Origin: Streptomyces sp. BV286
Lineage (GTDB): Bacteria; Actinomycetota; Actinomycetes; Streptomycetales; Streptomycetaceae
Assembly (NCBI RefSeq): GCF_019090165.1
Contig: NZ_JAHRIB010000021.1
Span: 1 to 54,900, forward strand
Reading direction: 5' to 3'
DNA length: 54,900 nt
A program made the position numbers and the translations under genes. The notes beneath the pieces are model-generated. The model was given only the letters and a program-made list of their open reading frames with translations. It was not told the origin of the DNA and searched no databases. This document shows, one piece after another, positions 1-8,579 of the stretch (position 1 is its first letter; every line of letters begins with the position of its first letter).

Positions 1-66
1 GCCCTGAAACGTGCGAGGCTGAAAACGCCCTGAGCACGTCCCACCGCACCCGAGGAACTGACCGCG

Positions 67-798
67 ATGAGCCCCGCCGAAGGCGACCGTGAACCCCAGC
101 GCATCCTGATCGTCGACGACGAGCCGGCCGTGCGCGAAGCACTCCAGCGAAGCCTCGCCTTCGAGGGGTACGGCACGGAGGTCGCCGTCGACGGCGCGGA
201 CGCGCTGGAGAAGACCGTCGCGTACCAGCCCGACCTGGTCGTCCTCGACATCCAGATGCCGCGGATGGACGGGCTGACCGCCGCCCGCCGGATGCGGGGC
301 GCGGGCACGACGACGCCCATCCTGATGCTCACCGCCCGCGACACGGTCGGCGACCGGGTCACCGGACTCGACGCGGGCGCCGACGACTACCTGGTCAAGC
401 CCTTCGAACTGGACGAGCTGTTCGCCCGGGTACGGGCACTGCTGCGGCGCAGCTCGTACGCCGCCGCGGCGGTCGGTGTCCCGGCGGACGACGCGCTCAC
501 CTTCGGCGACCTGCGGATGGACCTCGCGACCCGGGAGGTCACCCGGGCCGGACGTCCCGTCGAGCTGACCCGCACCGAGTTCACCCTGCTGGAGATGTTC
601 CTGGCCCATCCGCGCCAGGTCCTCACGCGGGAGCAGATCCTGAAGGCGGTCTGGGGCTTCGACTTCGAGCCGAGCTCCAACTCGCTGGACGTGTACGTGA
701 TGTACCTGCGCCGCAAGACGGAGGCGGGCGGCGAGCCGCGCCTCGTGCACACGGTGCGGGGCGTGGGGTATGTGCTGCGGTCGGGTGGGGCGGAGTGA
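67..798 (+). CDS. OmpR/MprA-type response regulator
   Basis: DNA-binding response regulator of 243 residues, the usual OmpR-family length. The receiver domain covers about residues 12-125: acidic pair D17/D18, phospho-acceptor D61 in [13 protein letters not shown]89 and K111. The C-terminal winged helix covers about 143-240 and ends with the typical RGVGYVL motif. It should be phosphorylated by the kinase encoded next, whose GTG start overlaps this stop codon (GTGA, 795-798), so the two are translationally coupled. The pair most resembles the MprAB/SenX-like class of actinobacterial envelope-stress systems. The regulon cannot be read from the sequence. The upstream 66 bases are too short to judge a promoter. 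Confidence 0.95.
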   Translation: MSPAEGDREPQRILIVDDEPAVREALQRSLAFEGYGTEVAVDGADALEKTVAYQPDLVVLDIQMPRMDGLTAARRMRGAGTTTPILMLTARDTVGDRVTGLDAGADDYLVKPFELDELFARVRALLRRSSYAAAAVGVPADDALTFGDLRMDLATREVTRAGRPVELTRTEFTLLEMFLAHPRQVLTREQILKAVWGFDFEPSSNSLDVYVMYLRRKTEAGGEPRLVHTVRGVGYVLRSGGAE

Positions 799-2234
799 GG
801 AAGGTCGCCCGGCTGGTGCGTGCTCTGCCGCTCCGGTCACGACTGTCACTGCTGACCGCCGCGGCGGTCGCGTTCGCCGTGGCTGCGGTCTCCGTGACGT
901 GCTGGTTCATCGTCAGGGACCAGTTGTACAAGCAGGTCGATGAACAGCTGCAGAGTGCGCAGGTCTCACCGCCGCTGCTCCAGAGCATGTTGCGCAACTG
1001 TCAGCTGTCAGATCCCCAGGATCTCCAGCAACCGCCGAGTTCCCCCATCGTCACGATCTTCTACTCGGACGGGTCCACCTGCACGAATCCGATCAACCCG
1101 ACCGTCCCGGTGCAGGACGCGGACCTGGAGGTGGCCAAGGGCACGGCTCGTAGTGCCACACACTCGGCCACGGCCGACGACGGTACAGACGTACGCGTCT
1201 TCAGCCAGCAGGTCCTCGACGGCAAGACCGGGCAGGTGCAGAGGGGCATTGCGGTCTCCATCGCCAAGCCCTTGAAGGACGTCACGAAACCTCTGTCCTC
1301 GTTGGCCTGGATTTTGCTCGTCGTCTCCGGCATCGGGGTGGTGGGAGCCGGTGCCGCGGGCCTCTGGGTCGCCCGCGCGGGCCTCCGTCCTGTCGACAAG
1401 CTCACCGAGGCCGTCGAGAACGTGGCCCGTACCGAAGACCTCACCATCCGCATCCCCGTCGAGGACGACAGCGAGGACGAGATCGCCCGGCTCTCCCGGT
1501 CCTTCAACTCGATGACCGCCTCGCTCGCGAGCTCCCGTGAGCTGCAGCAGCAGCTCATCGCCGACGCCGGTCACGAACTGCGTACCCCCCTGACCTCCCT
1601 GCGTACGAACATCGAACTGCTCACCCGCAGCGAGGAGACAGGGCGGCCCATCCCCGAGGCGGACCGCAGGGCGCTGCTGGCCTCGGTCAAGGCGCAGATG
1701 ACCGAACTGGCCGCGCTGATCGGCGACCTGCAGACGCTGTCGCGGTCGGACGCGGGCACCCCGGCCGACCGCGTGCAGGTGGTCGCGTTGCAGGACACCG
1801 TGGAGGCGGCCCTGCGCCGGGCCCGGCTGCGCGGCCCGGAGCTGACGATCACGGCCGCCGTGGACCCGTGGTTCGTGCGGGCGGAACCCACCGCCCTGGA
1901 GCGGGCCATCGTGAACATCCTCGACAACGCGGTGAAGTTCAGCCCCCGGGGCGGCGCGATCGACGTGACCCTCAAGGGCGGCGAACTGACCGTGCGGGAC
2001 CACGGCCCGGGCATCCCCGCCGACGAGCTCCCGCACGTCTTCGACCGCTTCTGGCGCTCGCCGAGCGCTCGGGCGCTGCCCGGTTCGGGCCTCGGCCTGT
2101 CCATCGTCGCGCGTACGGTCCAGCAGGCGGGCGGCGAGGTGACGCTCCACCCGGCGGAGGGTGGCGGCACGGAGGCGACGGTACGGCTGCCGGGGGCTCC
2201 CACACCGCCTCCGGACCTGCCCGGCCAGGAGTGA
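795..2234 (+). CDS. Membrane sensor histidine kinase (HAMP, HisKA, HATPase_c)
   Basis: Orthodox sensor kinase of 479 residues. TM1 is about 17-40, followed by an extracytoplasmic sensor region of about 130 residues, TM2 about 171-194, a HAMP linker about 195-248, and a dimerisation domain with phospho-accepting H260 in [10 protein letters not shown]. The ATP-binding domain shows the N box ([11 protein letters not shown]), G1 (DHGPGIP) and G2 (GSGLGLSI). All catalytic motifs are intact. It is the partner of the response regulator just upstream, sharing a GTGA overlap. The sensor region contains two cysteines in the pre-TM2 half (RNCQ, STCTN) that could form a disulfide outside the cell; that is inference. 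The ligand is unknown. Confidence 0.95.
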   Translation: MRKVARLVRALPLRSRLSLLTAAAVAFAVAAVSVTCWFIVRDQLYKQVDEQLQSAQVSPPLLQSMLRNCQLSDPQDLQQPPSSPIVTIFYSDGSTCTNPINPTVPVQDADLEVAKGTARSATHSATADDGTDVRVFSQQVLDGKTGQVQRGIAVSIAKPLKDVTKPLSSLAWILLVVSGIGVVGAGAAGLWVARAGLRPVDKLTEAVENVARTEDLTIRIPVEDDSEDEIARLSRSFNSMTASLASSRELQQQLIADAGHELRTPLTSLRTNIELLTRSEETGRPIPEADRRALLASVKAQMTELAALIGDLQTLSRSDAGTPADRVQVVALQDTVEAALRRARLRGPELTITAAVDPWFVRAEPTALERAIVNILDNAVKFSPRGGAIDVTLKGGELTVRDHGPGIPADELPHVFDRFWRSPSARALPGSGLGLSIVARTVQQAGGEVTLHPAEGGGTEATVRLPGAPTPPPDLPGQE

Positions 2235-2348
2235 CACCGAGCGGGAACAGGCGCGGGACCGACGCCGCCGCCGCGACATACTCGCCGGTATGCGGCCACA
2301 CTGGTGAAGAGGGGGGTGCCCTTCGGGGGGTTCCCCAAGGAGGCCACG

Positions 2349-2987
2349 ATGACGGCTCCCACACCGAAGGCCGGAGCGGGCGTGCTCTGGCCGGGCATCG
2401 CCGGAGCTCTTTCCGGCGGCCTGCTGATCGCCGGCCAGCTGCTGTTCTGGCGCACGCCGGAGACGGACTACCGCGGCGCGGTCGTCGACGTGGTCAGGTT
2501 CTACCGCGACGACGGCAACCAGGCCCTCGCCGAGGTCACCGTCCTGTTCCTGCTGGCCGCGGGCCTGCTCTTCCTGTGGTTCCTCGCCGACCTGGCCCGA
2601 CGCTCGAACACCCGGTCCACGCTGGTGCTGGTCGGCGGCACGGTCTTCACGATCGGCATCATGCTCGCGGGGCTGGCCGGCAACGTCTTCGCGATCACCG
2701 CGAACCACTCGGACGACTTCGTGGTGGTCCCGAGCACGGCCCTGCTGTCGATGGTCCTCATCGACGTGGCGTACGGGGCCATGATCGCCGCCATGCTCGG
2801 CGCGGCCGTCCTGCTGTTCGCGGTCTGGCGCGCCGGTGTCCTGCCCGCCTGGCTGACCTGGACGGGCTTCGCGATCGCCGTCATCAGCCTGGGCGGCCCC
2901 TTCACCGCCTGGATCACGCCCCTGCTCCTGGGGGTCTGGCTGGTCCTCGCGGGTGTCCTGTTGATCATGGACACGGACCGGACCTGA
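2349..2987 (+). CDS. Polytopic membrane protein, unknown function
   Basis: A 212-residue protein with about six hydrophobic segments and short loops. I chose ATG 2349 over an upstream in-frame start near 2304 because a clean AAGGAGG lies at 2337-2343, six bases before it. There are no catalytic motifs. The overall pattern (small integral membrane protein with a conserved WRTPETDY-type first loop) resembles DUF4386-like or other uncharacterised actinobacterial membrane proteins, but I cannot assign a family firmly. It follows the two-component system by 114 bases in the same direction and may be a target or a separate unit. A hairpin terminator follows at 3024-3059. Confidence 0.8.
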   Translation: MTAPTPKAGAGVLWPGIAGALSGGLLIAGQLLFWRTPETDYRGAVVDVVRFYRDDGNQALAEVTVLFLLAAGLLFLWFLADLARRSNTRSTLVLVGGTVFTIGIMLAGLAGNVFAITANHSDDFVVVPSTALLSMVLIDVAYGAMIAAMLGAAVLLFAVWRAGVLPAWLTWTGFAIAVISLGGPFTAWITPLLLGVWLVLAGVLLIMDTDRT

Positions 2988-3023
2988 CGGGAGCCGGCCC
3001 CGCGCCCTGCCCCGCACCTCCTG

Positions 3024-3059
3024 ACGCAGGCCCCCCGGTTGTTCCGGCGGGGCCTGCGT
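3024..3059 (+). terminator. Hairpin terminator after membrane protein gene
   Basis: An 11-bp perfect stem, ACGCAGGCCCC (3024-3034) pairing with GGGGCCTGCGT (3049-3059). A further CCGG/CCGG pair inside the loop carries a single bulge. There is no T tract, as is common for Streptomyces terminators. Confidence 0.7.
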
Positions 3060-3084
3060 GCCGTGTCGGCCCGCCTGGGAAGGC

Positions 3085-3178
3085 GTCTGCTTGATGCCGT
3101 CGACGACGGCCCGCAGCCGCCACGCCTCCATGAAGGTCGCGGCCATCACGTCCTCGGCCGTCGACCAGGTTCGCAGCG
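3085..3178 (-). pseudogene. Fragment of a decayed ECF sigma factor gene
   Basis: Read on the minus strand, one frame gives WSTAEDVMAATFMEAWRLR, which matches region 2 of ECF sigma factors (the usual pattern is AEDVVxxTFLEAWRxR, the core-binding and -10-binding helices). No start, no complete region 2 and no region 4 can be found around it, and the frame runs on into the shadow of the neighbouring gene. I read it as a relic of a deleted sigma gene. The gap 2988-3330 holds this fragment and the terminator only. Confidence 0.45.
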
Positions 3179-3330
3179 TTCGTCCGCGAGGAGTGGGCCG
3201 GTCCGTCCCCTCAGCCGGTGAACAGGCTTCCCCTGGATGGTCCACAGGCAATGCGCCTACTCTCACTTTCAAGCAGCGGGCGGGCGGGCGGACACGGACG
3301 CGGCCACCGACAGGCATCAGGAGAGCGGCC

Positions 3331-4155
3331 ATGAGCGAAGAACTGCACGATCACGACAGAGGTCTCTCCTTCGACCTGCCGACACTCCACCGGCGGAAGA
3401 TGATCCGGCTGCTGGCCGGCGTCGGCCTGGTGCCGCTGGTGGGATGCAGCAGCGACGACTCGGACGGCGCGGCCTCCTCGGCCTCCTCGTCGTCCGGCTC
3501 CTCCTCGGCCTCCGCCGGGGGCGCCGAGTGCGAGACCATCCCCGGCGAGACCGCGGGCCCCTACCCCGGTGACGGCTCCAACGGCGTGAACGTACTCAAG
3601 GAGAGCGGTGTCGTCCGCAAGGACATCACCTCCAGCTTCGGGTCGGCGAGCGGCAAGGCGGAAGGCGTACCGCTGACCGTGACCCTCACCGTCGTCGACG
3701 CCGACTCGGGCTGCGGCACGCCGAAGGAGGGCGCCGCTGTGTACCTCTGGCACTGCGACCGGGAGGGCAACTACTCGCTCTACTCGGACGGCGTCACCGA
3801 GGAGAACTACCTGCGGGGCGTCCAGGAGACCGACGCGAAGGGCCAGGTCACGTTCACCAGCATCTTCCCGGGCTGCTACACCGGCCGCTGGCCGCACATC
3901 CACTTCGAGGTGTACGGCAGCCTGGAGGACGCCACCGGCGCCACGTCCATCACGGCCACCTCGCAGCTCGCCTTCCCGAAGGACGTCTGCGACACCGTGT
4001 ACGCGACGGACGGCTACGAGAGCAGCGTCCAGAACATGGGCCGGCTCTCCCTGGAGACCGACATGATCTTCAGCGACGGCTACGACCAGCAGTTGGCGAC
4101 GACGGAAGGCAGCGTCGAGAAGGGCTACACGGCCACCCTCACGGTGCCGGTGTAG
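3331..4155 (+). CDS. Tat-exported lipoprotein, intradiol ring-cleavage dioxygenase family
   Basis: A 274-residue protein. The start at ATG 3331 is preceded by AGGAGAG. The N-terminus carries a twin arginine (R21-R22 in HRRKMIRLL) and a lipobox ending in C39 (VPLVGC), so it is probably exported folded and lipid-anchored outside the cell. A Ser/Ala/Gly-rich linker follows (about 40-64). The catalytic domain (about 65-265) is of the protocatechuate 3,4-dioxygenase beta type: WxxDxxGxY with Y148, then GCYTGRWPHIHF with Y183, R186, H189 and H191. These supply the Tyr2His2 non-haem iron(III) ligands. The family opens catechol-type rings with O2. An extracellular lipoprotein form is unlike the cytosolic catabolic enzymes and no aromatic pathway genes are nearby, so the substrate is open. 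A 13-bp hairpin follows. Confidence 0.85.
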   Translation: MSEELHDHDRGLSFDLPTLHRRKMIRLLAGVGLVPLVGCSSDDSDGAASSASSSSGSSSASAGGAECETIPGETAGPYPGDGSNGVNVLKESGVVRKDITSSFGSASGKAEGVPLTVTLTVVDADSGCGTPKEGAAVYLWHCDREGNYSLYSDGVTEENYLRGVQETDAKGQVTFTSIFPGCYTGRWPHIHFEVYGSLEDATGATSITATSQLAFPKDVCDTVYATDGYESSVQNMGRLSLETDMIFSDGYDQQLATTEGSVEKGYTATLTVPV

Positions 4156-4194
4156 GGGCCGGCCCCCTGGTACTCCCCACTCCCACCCCGGAAC

Positions 4195-4227
4195 GCGCCT
4201 CCGTCCCCTCCCCCGGGACGGAGGCGC
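4195..4227 (+). terminator. Strong hairpin terminator
   Basis: A 13-bp perfect stem, GCGCCTCCGTCCC (4195-4207) with GGGACGGAGGCGC (4215-4227), and a 7-base loop. It lies 40 bases after the dioxygenase stop and insulates it from the pectinase gene. Confidence 0.8.
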
Positions 4228-4308
4228 TCCGGTGTCACGGCAACCTTTCCTCCGCGGGCGGCGACCAGCAACCGACTCCCCCCTCCCCGGACTTGAACGG
4301 AAGCCGCC

Positions 4309-6393
4309 GTGAGTGTGAATCGCAGCAAGGCCCGCCACCGCAGGCGCAGGACCGCCGTGGCCGCCGGTGTCCCGCTCGCCCTGGGCGCCGCCGGTGTCAT
4401 GGCCTACGGCACGGCGTTCGGTGTCTTCGGCGAGGACGCGTCGCCGAAGGCCTCCGCGGCCACCGTCGCGAACGCCTCGGCCGCCGCTCCCGCCTGGGCC
4501 GCCGACGTCGCCGACGGTTTCGCCTCGGTCGACGCGAAGGGCCAGAAGGGCACGTACGGCGGCCGGGACGGCCGGACCGTCACCGTGAAGACACTCGCCG
4601 ACCTGGAGAAGTACGCGACCGCCGAGGAGCCGTACGTCATCGTCGTGGCCGCGACGATCGACATGAACCCGGTCGGCAAGGAGATCAAGGTCAGGTCCGA
4701 CAAGACGATCGTGGGCCGGGGCACGTCCGGGCAGATCGTCGGCGGCGGCTTCTTCCTCGGCACCGGCGTCCACAACGTCATCATCCGGAACCTGACGATC
4801 CGTGACTCCTACCAGGGCGTCTGGAACGACAAGGACCACGACTTCGACGCGGTCCAGATGGACGGCGCCCACCACGTGTGGATCGACCACAACGACCTGC
4901 GTCACATGGCCGACGGGCTCATCGACGTCCGCAAGGACAGCACCAACGTGACGGTGTCCTGGAACAGGCTGAGCGACAACAACAAGACCTTCGGCATCGG
5001 CTGGACCGAGAACGTCCTCACCGACATCACGATCCACCACAACTGGATCCGCGAGACCGAACAGCGCAACCCGTCCACGGACAACGCGGCCCACGCGCAC
5101 CTCTACAACAACTACCTGGAGGACGTCGCGGGCACCGCCGTCAAGTCGTCCTACGGCAACTACTCGCGCGGCAGGACGAAGATGGTCCTGGAGAACAGCT
5201 ACTTCCAGGGCATGAACAACCCGGTCACCAAGGACGCCACGGCCGCGGTCGTCCAGCGCGGCAACACCTTCTCCGGCACCAGCGGCCGCAACGAGAGCGG
5301 CGGCACGGCCTTCGACCCCACGTCGTTCTACCCGTACACGCTCGACAGGACGGCGGAGGTGCCCGCGCTGCTCAAGGCCGGCACCGGCCCGCGCACGTCG
5401 ATCGGCACGGCGAACGCGGTGAGCACCGCGAGCACCAGGGCCGCGACGCTCACCGTGGCCAAGGACGGCTCGGGGCAGTACAGGACCGTCCAGGCAGCCG
5501 TCGACGCCGTCCCCGCGAACAACCCCTCGCGCGTGGTGATCCAGGTCAAGCCGGGCACGTACCGCGAGACGGTCAAGGTCCCGTCGAACAAGCCGCACGT
5601 GACCATCCAGGGCACGGGCGGCAGCCGCAAGGACACCGTCATCGTCTTCAACAACGCGTCCGGTACGCCGAAGCCCGGCGGCGGCACGTACGGCACCGGC
5701 GGCAGCGCGACCGTCGCCGTCGAGGCCGACGACTTCCAGGCCCGCAACCTGTCGATCAACAACGACTTCGACGAGGGCAGGAACCAGAGCCTGAACGGCC
5801 ACCAGGCCGTGGCGCTGCGCACCGCCGCCGACCAGGTGTTCCTCGACGGCATCATCACCGACGGCGACCAGGACACCCTGCTGCTGGACACCGCGGCCAA
5901 GGACAGGCTGGGCCGGGTCTACGTCACCAACTCCTACATCAGCGGGAACGTCGACTTCGTCTTCGGCCGGGCGACCGCCGTGATCGACCAGTCCGTGATC
6001 ACCCTGAAGAAGCGCTGGGACGGCAGCTCGGCGGGCTACATCGTGGCCCCCAGCACCACGGCCGACCGCAAGGGCATCCTCATCAACCGCACGGTCGTGA
6101 ACGGTGACGTGTCCGCCGGAAGCTTCTTCCTCGGGCGCAACTGGCACGCGGGCGGCGACGCGGCCCTGCGTCCGCAGGCCACGGTCCGCAACTCCACGCT
6201 CAGCGCCGCGATCAAGTCGACCCCGTGGTCGGACATGGGCGGCTTCTCCTGGAAGAACGACCGCTTCGCGGAGTACAAGAACACCGGGCCCGGCTCGGGT
6301 GCCGCGAGTGCCAACCGGCCGCAGCTGACCGACACCCAGGCCGGCGGCCAGGAGGTCGCCGACTGGCTGGGTACCTGGAAGCCGACCGCCTGA
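4309..6393 (+). CDS. Secreted pectate lyase (PL1) - pectin methylesterase (CE8) fusion
   Basis: A 694-residue secreted two-enzyme protein. A basic N-terminus (RHRRRRT) and hydrophobic stretch (about 15-40) form a signal peptide. Domain 1 (about 62-360) is a PL1 right-handed beta-helix: the calcium/active-site region with D180 and WIDH 191-194, then HHNW...QRNP 243-255 and YNNYL. It cleaves de-esterified polygalacturonate by beta-elimination. Domain 2 (about 378-694) is a pectinesterase: GTYRE 416-420, QAVALR 499-504, GDQDTL 519-524 and GNVDFVFG 546-553, giving the two catalytic aspartates, then LGRNW near 608 where most relatives have LGRPW. The esterase would unmask pectin for the lyase in the same polypeptide. 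The start is GTG 4309. It is convergent with the next gene, 11 bases apart. Confidence 0.93.
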   Translation: MSVNRSKARHRRRRTAVAAGVPLALGAAGVMAYGTAFGVFGEDASPKASAATVANASAAAPAWAADVADGFASVDAKGQKGTYGGRDGRTVTVKTLADLEKYATAEEPYVIVVAATIDMNPVGKEIKVRSDKTIVGRGTSGQIVGGGFFLGTGVHNVIIRNLTIRDSYQGVWNDKDHDFDAVQMDGAHHVWIDHNDLRHMADGLIDVRKDSTNVTVSWNRLSDNNKTFGIGWTENVLTDITIHHNWIRETEQRNPSTDNAAHAHLYNNYLEDVAGTAVKSSYGNYSRGRTKMVLENSYFQGMNNPVTKDATAAVVQRGNTFSGTSGRNESGGTAFDPTSFYPYTLDRTAEVPALLKAGTGPRTSIGTANAVSTASTRAATLTVAKDGSGQYRTVQAAVDAVPANNPSRVVIQVKPGTYRETVKVPSNKPHVTIQGTGGSRKDTVIVFNNASGTPKPGGGTYGTGGSATVAVEADDFQARNLSINNDFDEGRNQSLNGHQAVALRTAADQVFLDGIITDGDQDTLLLDTAAKDRLGRVYVTNSYISGNVDFVFGRATAVIDQSVITLKKRWDGSSAGYIVAPSTTADRKGILINRTVVNGDVSAGSFFLGRNWHAGGDAALRPQATVRNSTLSAAIKSTPWSDMGGFSWKNDRFAEYKNTGPGSGAASANRPQLTDTQAGGQEVADWLGTWKPTA

Positions 6394-6404
6394 GGTCAGG
6401 CCGG

Positions 6405-8192
6405 TCACATCCGTCCGGCTGGGGAGCGCGAGCCGCGGGCCGCTTCCCAGCCGGGCACGTCCGCCGGCAGCGGGCCCGCGAGCCGCGCGTACGTCCCTCC
6501 GCGGGCCGTCAGTTCCTCGTGCGTGCCCTGTTCCACCAGGCGTCCGCCGTCCACGACCAGGATCCGGTCGGCGTCCGGGGCCAGGGTCAGATCGTGGGTG
6601 ATCATGAGGGTCGTACGGCCGGACACGAGGCGCCGCAGCGGCCGTACGACCCTGCGTGCGGCGAGCGCGTCGAGCCCGGCGGTCGGTTCGTCGAGGACGA
6701 GGACAGGGGCGGGCCGGAGCATCGCGCGGGCGATGGCCACCCGCTGGAGCTGCCCGCCGGAGAGCACGGCCGTGCCGGGTGAGATCAGCGTCCCGTACCC
6801 CTCGGGCAGTGCCCGGACGAAGTCGTGCGCGTCCGCGTCCCGGGCGGCCCGCTCGATCTCCTCGTCCGTCGCGCCCGGCCGTCCGCAGGCGATGTTCTCG
6901 CGGATCGTGCCGTGCAGGACGAGGGTCTCCTGGGGCAGCAGGGTGACGTTCTCGCGCAGGAACTCCAGCGGTACGTCCGGGAGCGGGACACCGTCCAGCC
7001 GTACCGAGCCCGCGCAGGGGTCGTAGAACCGGGTGAGGAGTCTGGAGAGGGTCGATTTTCCGGCGCCGCTCGGGCCGGTGACGAGGACGAACTCGCCCGG
7101 CCGCGCGGTGAAGGTCACCTCGCGCAGACTGTCGCGCTCCGCGCCCGGATAGCGGAAGGACGTGCCGTCGAAGGAGACCCGGCCGCGTACGGGCCACGTC
7201 CGGACCGGTTCGGCGGGGTCGGTGACGGCGGGCTCGGCGTCGAGGATCTCCTGGAGCCGCCGGGCTCCGGCCGTGGCGGCGGTCAGGGTCAGGCCCAGCT
7301 GTCCGAGGTCGCGGACCGGCGGATAGAGGTAGCCGAGGAAGGCGGCGAAGGCGAGGAGCTGCCCCAGGGACATACGTCCCTGTGCGATCTCCCAGGCGCC
7401 GAGCCCGATGACCGCGAGGACGCAGAGCGTCTCGACGACCTCGACGAACTGCTCGTACATCTCGCTCGCGCGGGCTCCCCGCACGCTCGCCCGCAGCCAG
7501 GCGCGCGCCTCGCGGTCGAGCCGCTTCTCCTCCGCCCGGCGCCGGTTGTACGCCTGGGTGAGCACGATGTTGCCGAGGGACTCCTCGACGACCGAGGTGA
7601 TCGCGCCGTCGGCGGTCCGCTCGTCCTGGGCGGCCGTCCTGATGCGGCCGGCGAAGCGGCGGGCCGCGACGAGGAAGAGCGGCGCGAGGAGGAAGGTGAC
7701 CAGGGCGAGGTCCCAGCGGAGCCAGAGGGCCGCGGTGGAGTAGAAGAGCGCCGAGAAGACGGCGGACACCGCTCCGACGACGCCCGACACCACCATCTGT
7801 TCGATGGCCTCGACGTCACCCGTGAGCCGCTCGACCAGGTCGCCCCTGCGGTGCTTCTGGAAGAAGTGCGGGGGCAGGTCCTGGACGTGGCGGAAGACGC
7901 CCGCCCGCAGCCGCAGCACGAATCTCTCGGCCGTCCGAACGGCCAGGGAGTTGCCGAGGTACCCGACGGCCGCGCCGAGTACGGCCGCGGCCAGCCAGGC
8001 GCCCGCCGGGCCCCAGAAGGCGGCGAGCGAACCGGCCTTCAGCGCGTGGTCGGTGAGCTCCGCGAAGAGCAGGATCGAGGCCGTCTCCGTCAGCGCCGAC
8101 CCGATCACGCAGGCGACGACCAGCAGCAGCCATCTGCGGTCGCCGTGTGTCAGCGGCCAGAATCGGGCGAACGCCTCCCGTACTTCCCGCAT
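6405..8192 (-). CDS. ABC exporter, fused permease and ATPase
   Basis: A 595-residue half-transporter of the exporter type. The membrane domain (about 20-310, six TM helices) comes before the nucleotide-binding domain (about 340-580): Walker A GPSGAGKST, Q-loop LLPQE, signature LSGGQLQR, Walker B VLVLDEP and H-loop MITHD. Such proteins dimerise and export peptides, lipids or drugs. I start it at ATG 8192, preceded by AAGGGAG; the frame stays open further upstream but that stretch has no coding character. Upstream in the same direction lies a 43-residue basic peptide gene, separated by two hairpins (8239-8261, 8263-8302). The neighbour suggests peptide export, but this is inference; a housekeeping lipid or drug exporter is equally possible. 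The terminal residues RSRSPAGRM are basic. Confidence 0.9.
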   Translation of the reverse strand: MREVREAFARFWPLTHGDRRWLLLVVACVIGSALTETASILLFAELTDHALKAGSLAAFWGPAGAWLAAAVLGAAVGYLGNSLAVRTAERFVLRLRAGVFRHVQDLPPHFFQKHRRGDLVERLTGDVEAIEQMVVSGVVGAVSAVFSALFYSTAALWLRWDLALVTFLLAPLFLVAARRFAGRIRTAAQDERTADGAITSVVEESLGNIVLTQAYNRRRAEEKRLDREARAWLRASVRGARASEMYEQFVEVVETLCVLAVIGLGAWEIAQGRMSLGQLLAFAAFLGYLYPPVRDLGQLGLTLTAATAGARRLQEILDAEPAVTDPAEPVRTWPVRGRVSFDGTSFRYPGAERDSLREVTFTARPGEFVLVTGPSGAGKSTLSRLLTRFYDPCAGSVRLDGVPLPDVPLEFLRENVTLLPQETLVLHGTIRENIACGRPGATDEEIERAARDADAHDFVRALPEGYGTLISPGTAVLSGGQLQRVAIARAMLRPAPVLVLDEPTAGLDALAARRVVRPLRRLVSGRTTLMITHDLTLAPDADRILVVDGGRLVEQGTHEELTARGGTYARLAGPLPADVPGWEAARGSRSPAGRM

Positions 8193-8238
8193 TCCGTTCA
8201 ACTCCCTTTCCCCGCCCGTGTTCCATCCCGCGCTTTTC

Positions 8239-8261
8239 CCATTTCCCAGGCCGGGAAATGG
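8239..8261 (-). terminator. Second hairpin between basic peptide gene and ABC exporter
   Basis: A perfect 9-bp stem, CCATTTCCC (8239-8247) with GGGAAATGG (8253-8261), and a 5-base loop. It lies 47 bases before the exporter start. It could be part of a tandem terminator or a regulatory element in the exporter leader. Confidence 0.55.
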
Positions 8262-8262
8262 C

Positions 8263-8302
8263 CGAGGCGGGGCCGCCGGAAAGAATCCGGGGCCCCGCCT
8301 CG
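8263..8302 (-). terminator. Strong hairpin just after the basic peptide gene
   Basis: A perfect 12-bp stem, CGAGGCGGGGCC (8263-8274) with GGCCCCGCCTCG (8291-8302). CCGG/CCGG pairs inside the loop extend it. It begins 9 bases after the peptide stop, so it is either the peptide gene's terminator or a partial terminator that lowers exporter expression. Confidence 0.75.
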
Positions 8303-8311
8303 CGGCATCGC

Positions 8312-8443
8312 CTACTTCTTGCCGACCGGACGGCGGCGCTGCTTCTTCGCACCGTGCTTCGGCGCGGGCGCCGGCGACTGCTTCCTGGCGGCCGGGGCGG
8401 GCTTGCGGGTCTTCTTGACCGGGGCGACCTTGTGGAAGCTCAT
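8312..8443 (-). CDS. 43-residue strongly basic, proline-rich peptide
   Basis: A small gene with ATG 8443 and a good ribosome site (AGAGGGA) seven bases upstream. The 43-residue product begins MSFHKVAPVKKTRK and ends KKQRRRPVGKK. It has 10 Lys, 5 Arg, 7 Pro and no acidic or Cys residues, so it is strongly cationic and probably disordered. There is no signal peptide or double-Gly leader motif. It resembles the basic tails of histone-like or nucleoid proteins, or a cationic antimicrobial peptide; I cannot name a family. The upstream region (8444-8677) is clearly richer in A and T than the rest of the window and carries repeats (8549-8579, 8641-8685). An ABC exporter gene follows after two hairpins. 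Confidence 0.65.
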   Translation of the reverse strand: MSFHKVAPVKKTRKPAPAARKQSPAPAPKHGAKKQRRRPVGKK

Positions 8444-8548
8444 GGGATTCCCTCTTTCTTCTGCGGTTGATTCCCTTTCGCCGTAAGCCCTGTTCGGCTT
8501 CGACATGGAAAACACTACGGGAGCGCAGAAGCGGAATTCGCCAATTTC

Positions 8549-8579
8549 GCTGAGACCTCGATGAATTGAAGCTGAGACC
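8549..8579. promoter_or_regulatory. Direct repeat GCTGAGACC x2 upstream of basic peptide gene
   Basis: GCTGAGACC occurs at 8549-8557 and again at 8571-8579, 22 bases apart start to start, about two helical turns. It lies in the AT-rich region about 110 bases upstream of the peptide start. The placement fits a regulator binding as a tandem dimer; the regulator is unknown. Confidence 0.4.

Noticed and set aside
1008..3332. Long minus-strand frame over the kinase and membrane protein genes
   Set aside because: Shadow of real genes. Only the short sigma-like part at 3085-3178, outside those genes, was kept.
3211..7197. Very long minus-strand open frame (about 1300 codons) opposite the dioxygenase and pectinase genes
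   Set aside because: It is antisense to two well-supported genes. Its translation is Arg/Gly/Val-rich without domains, as expected from GC-rich shadows.
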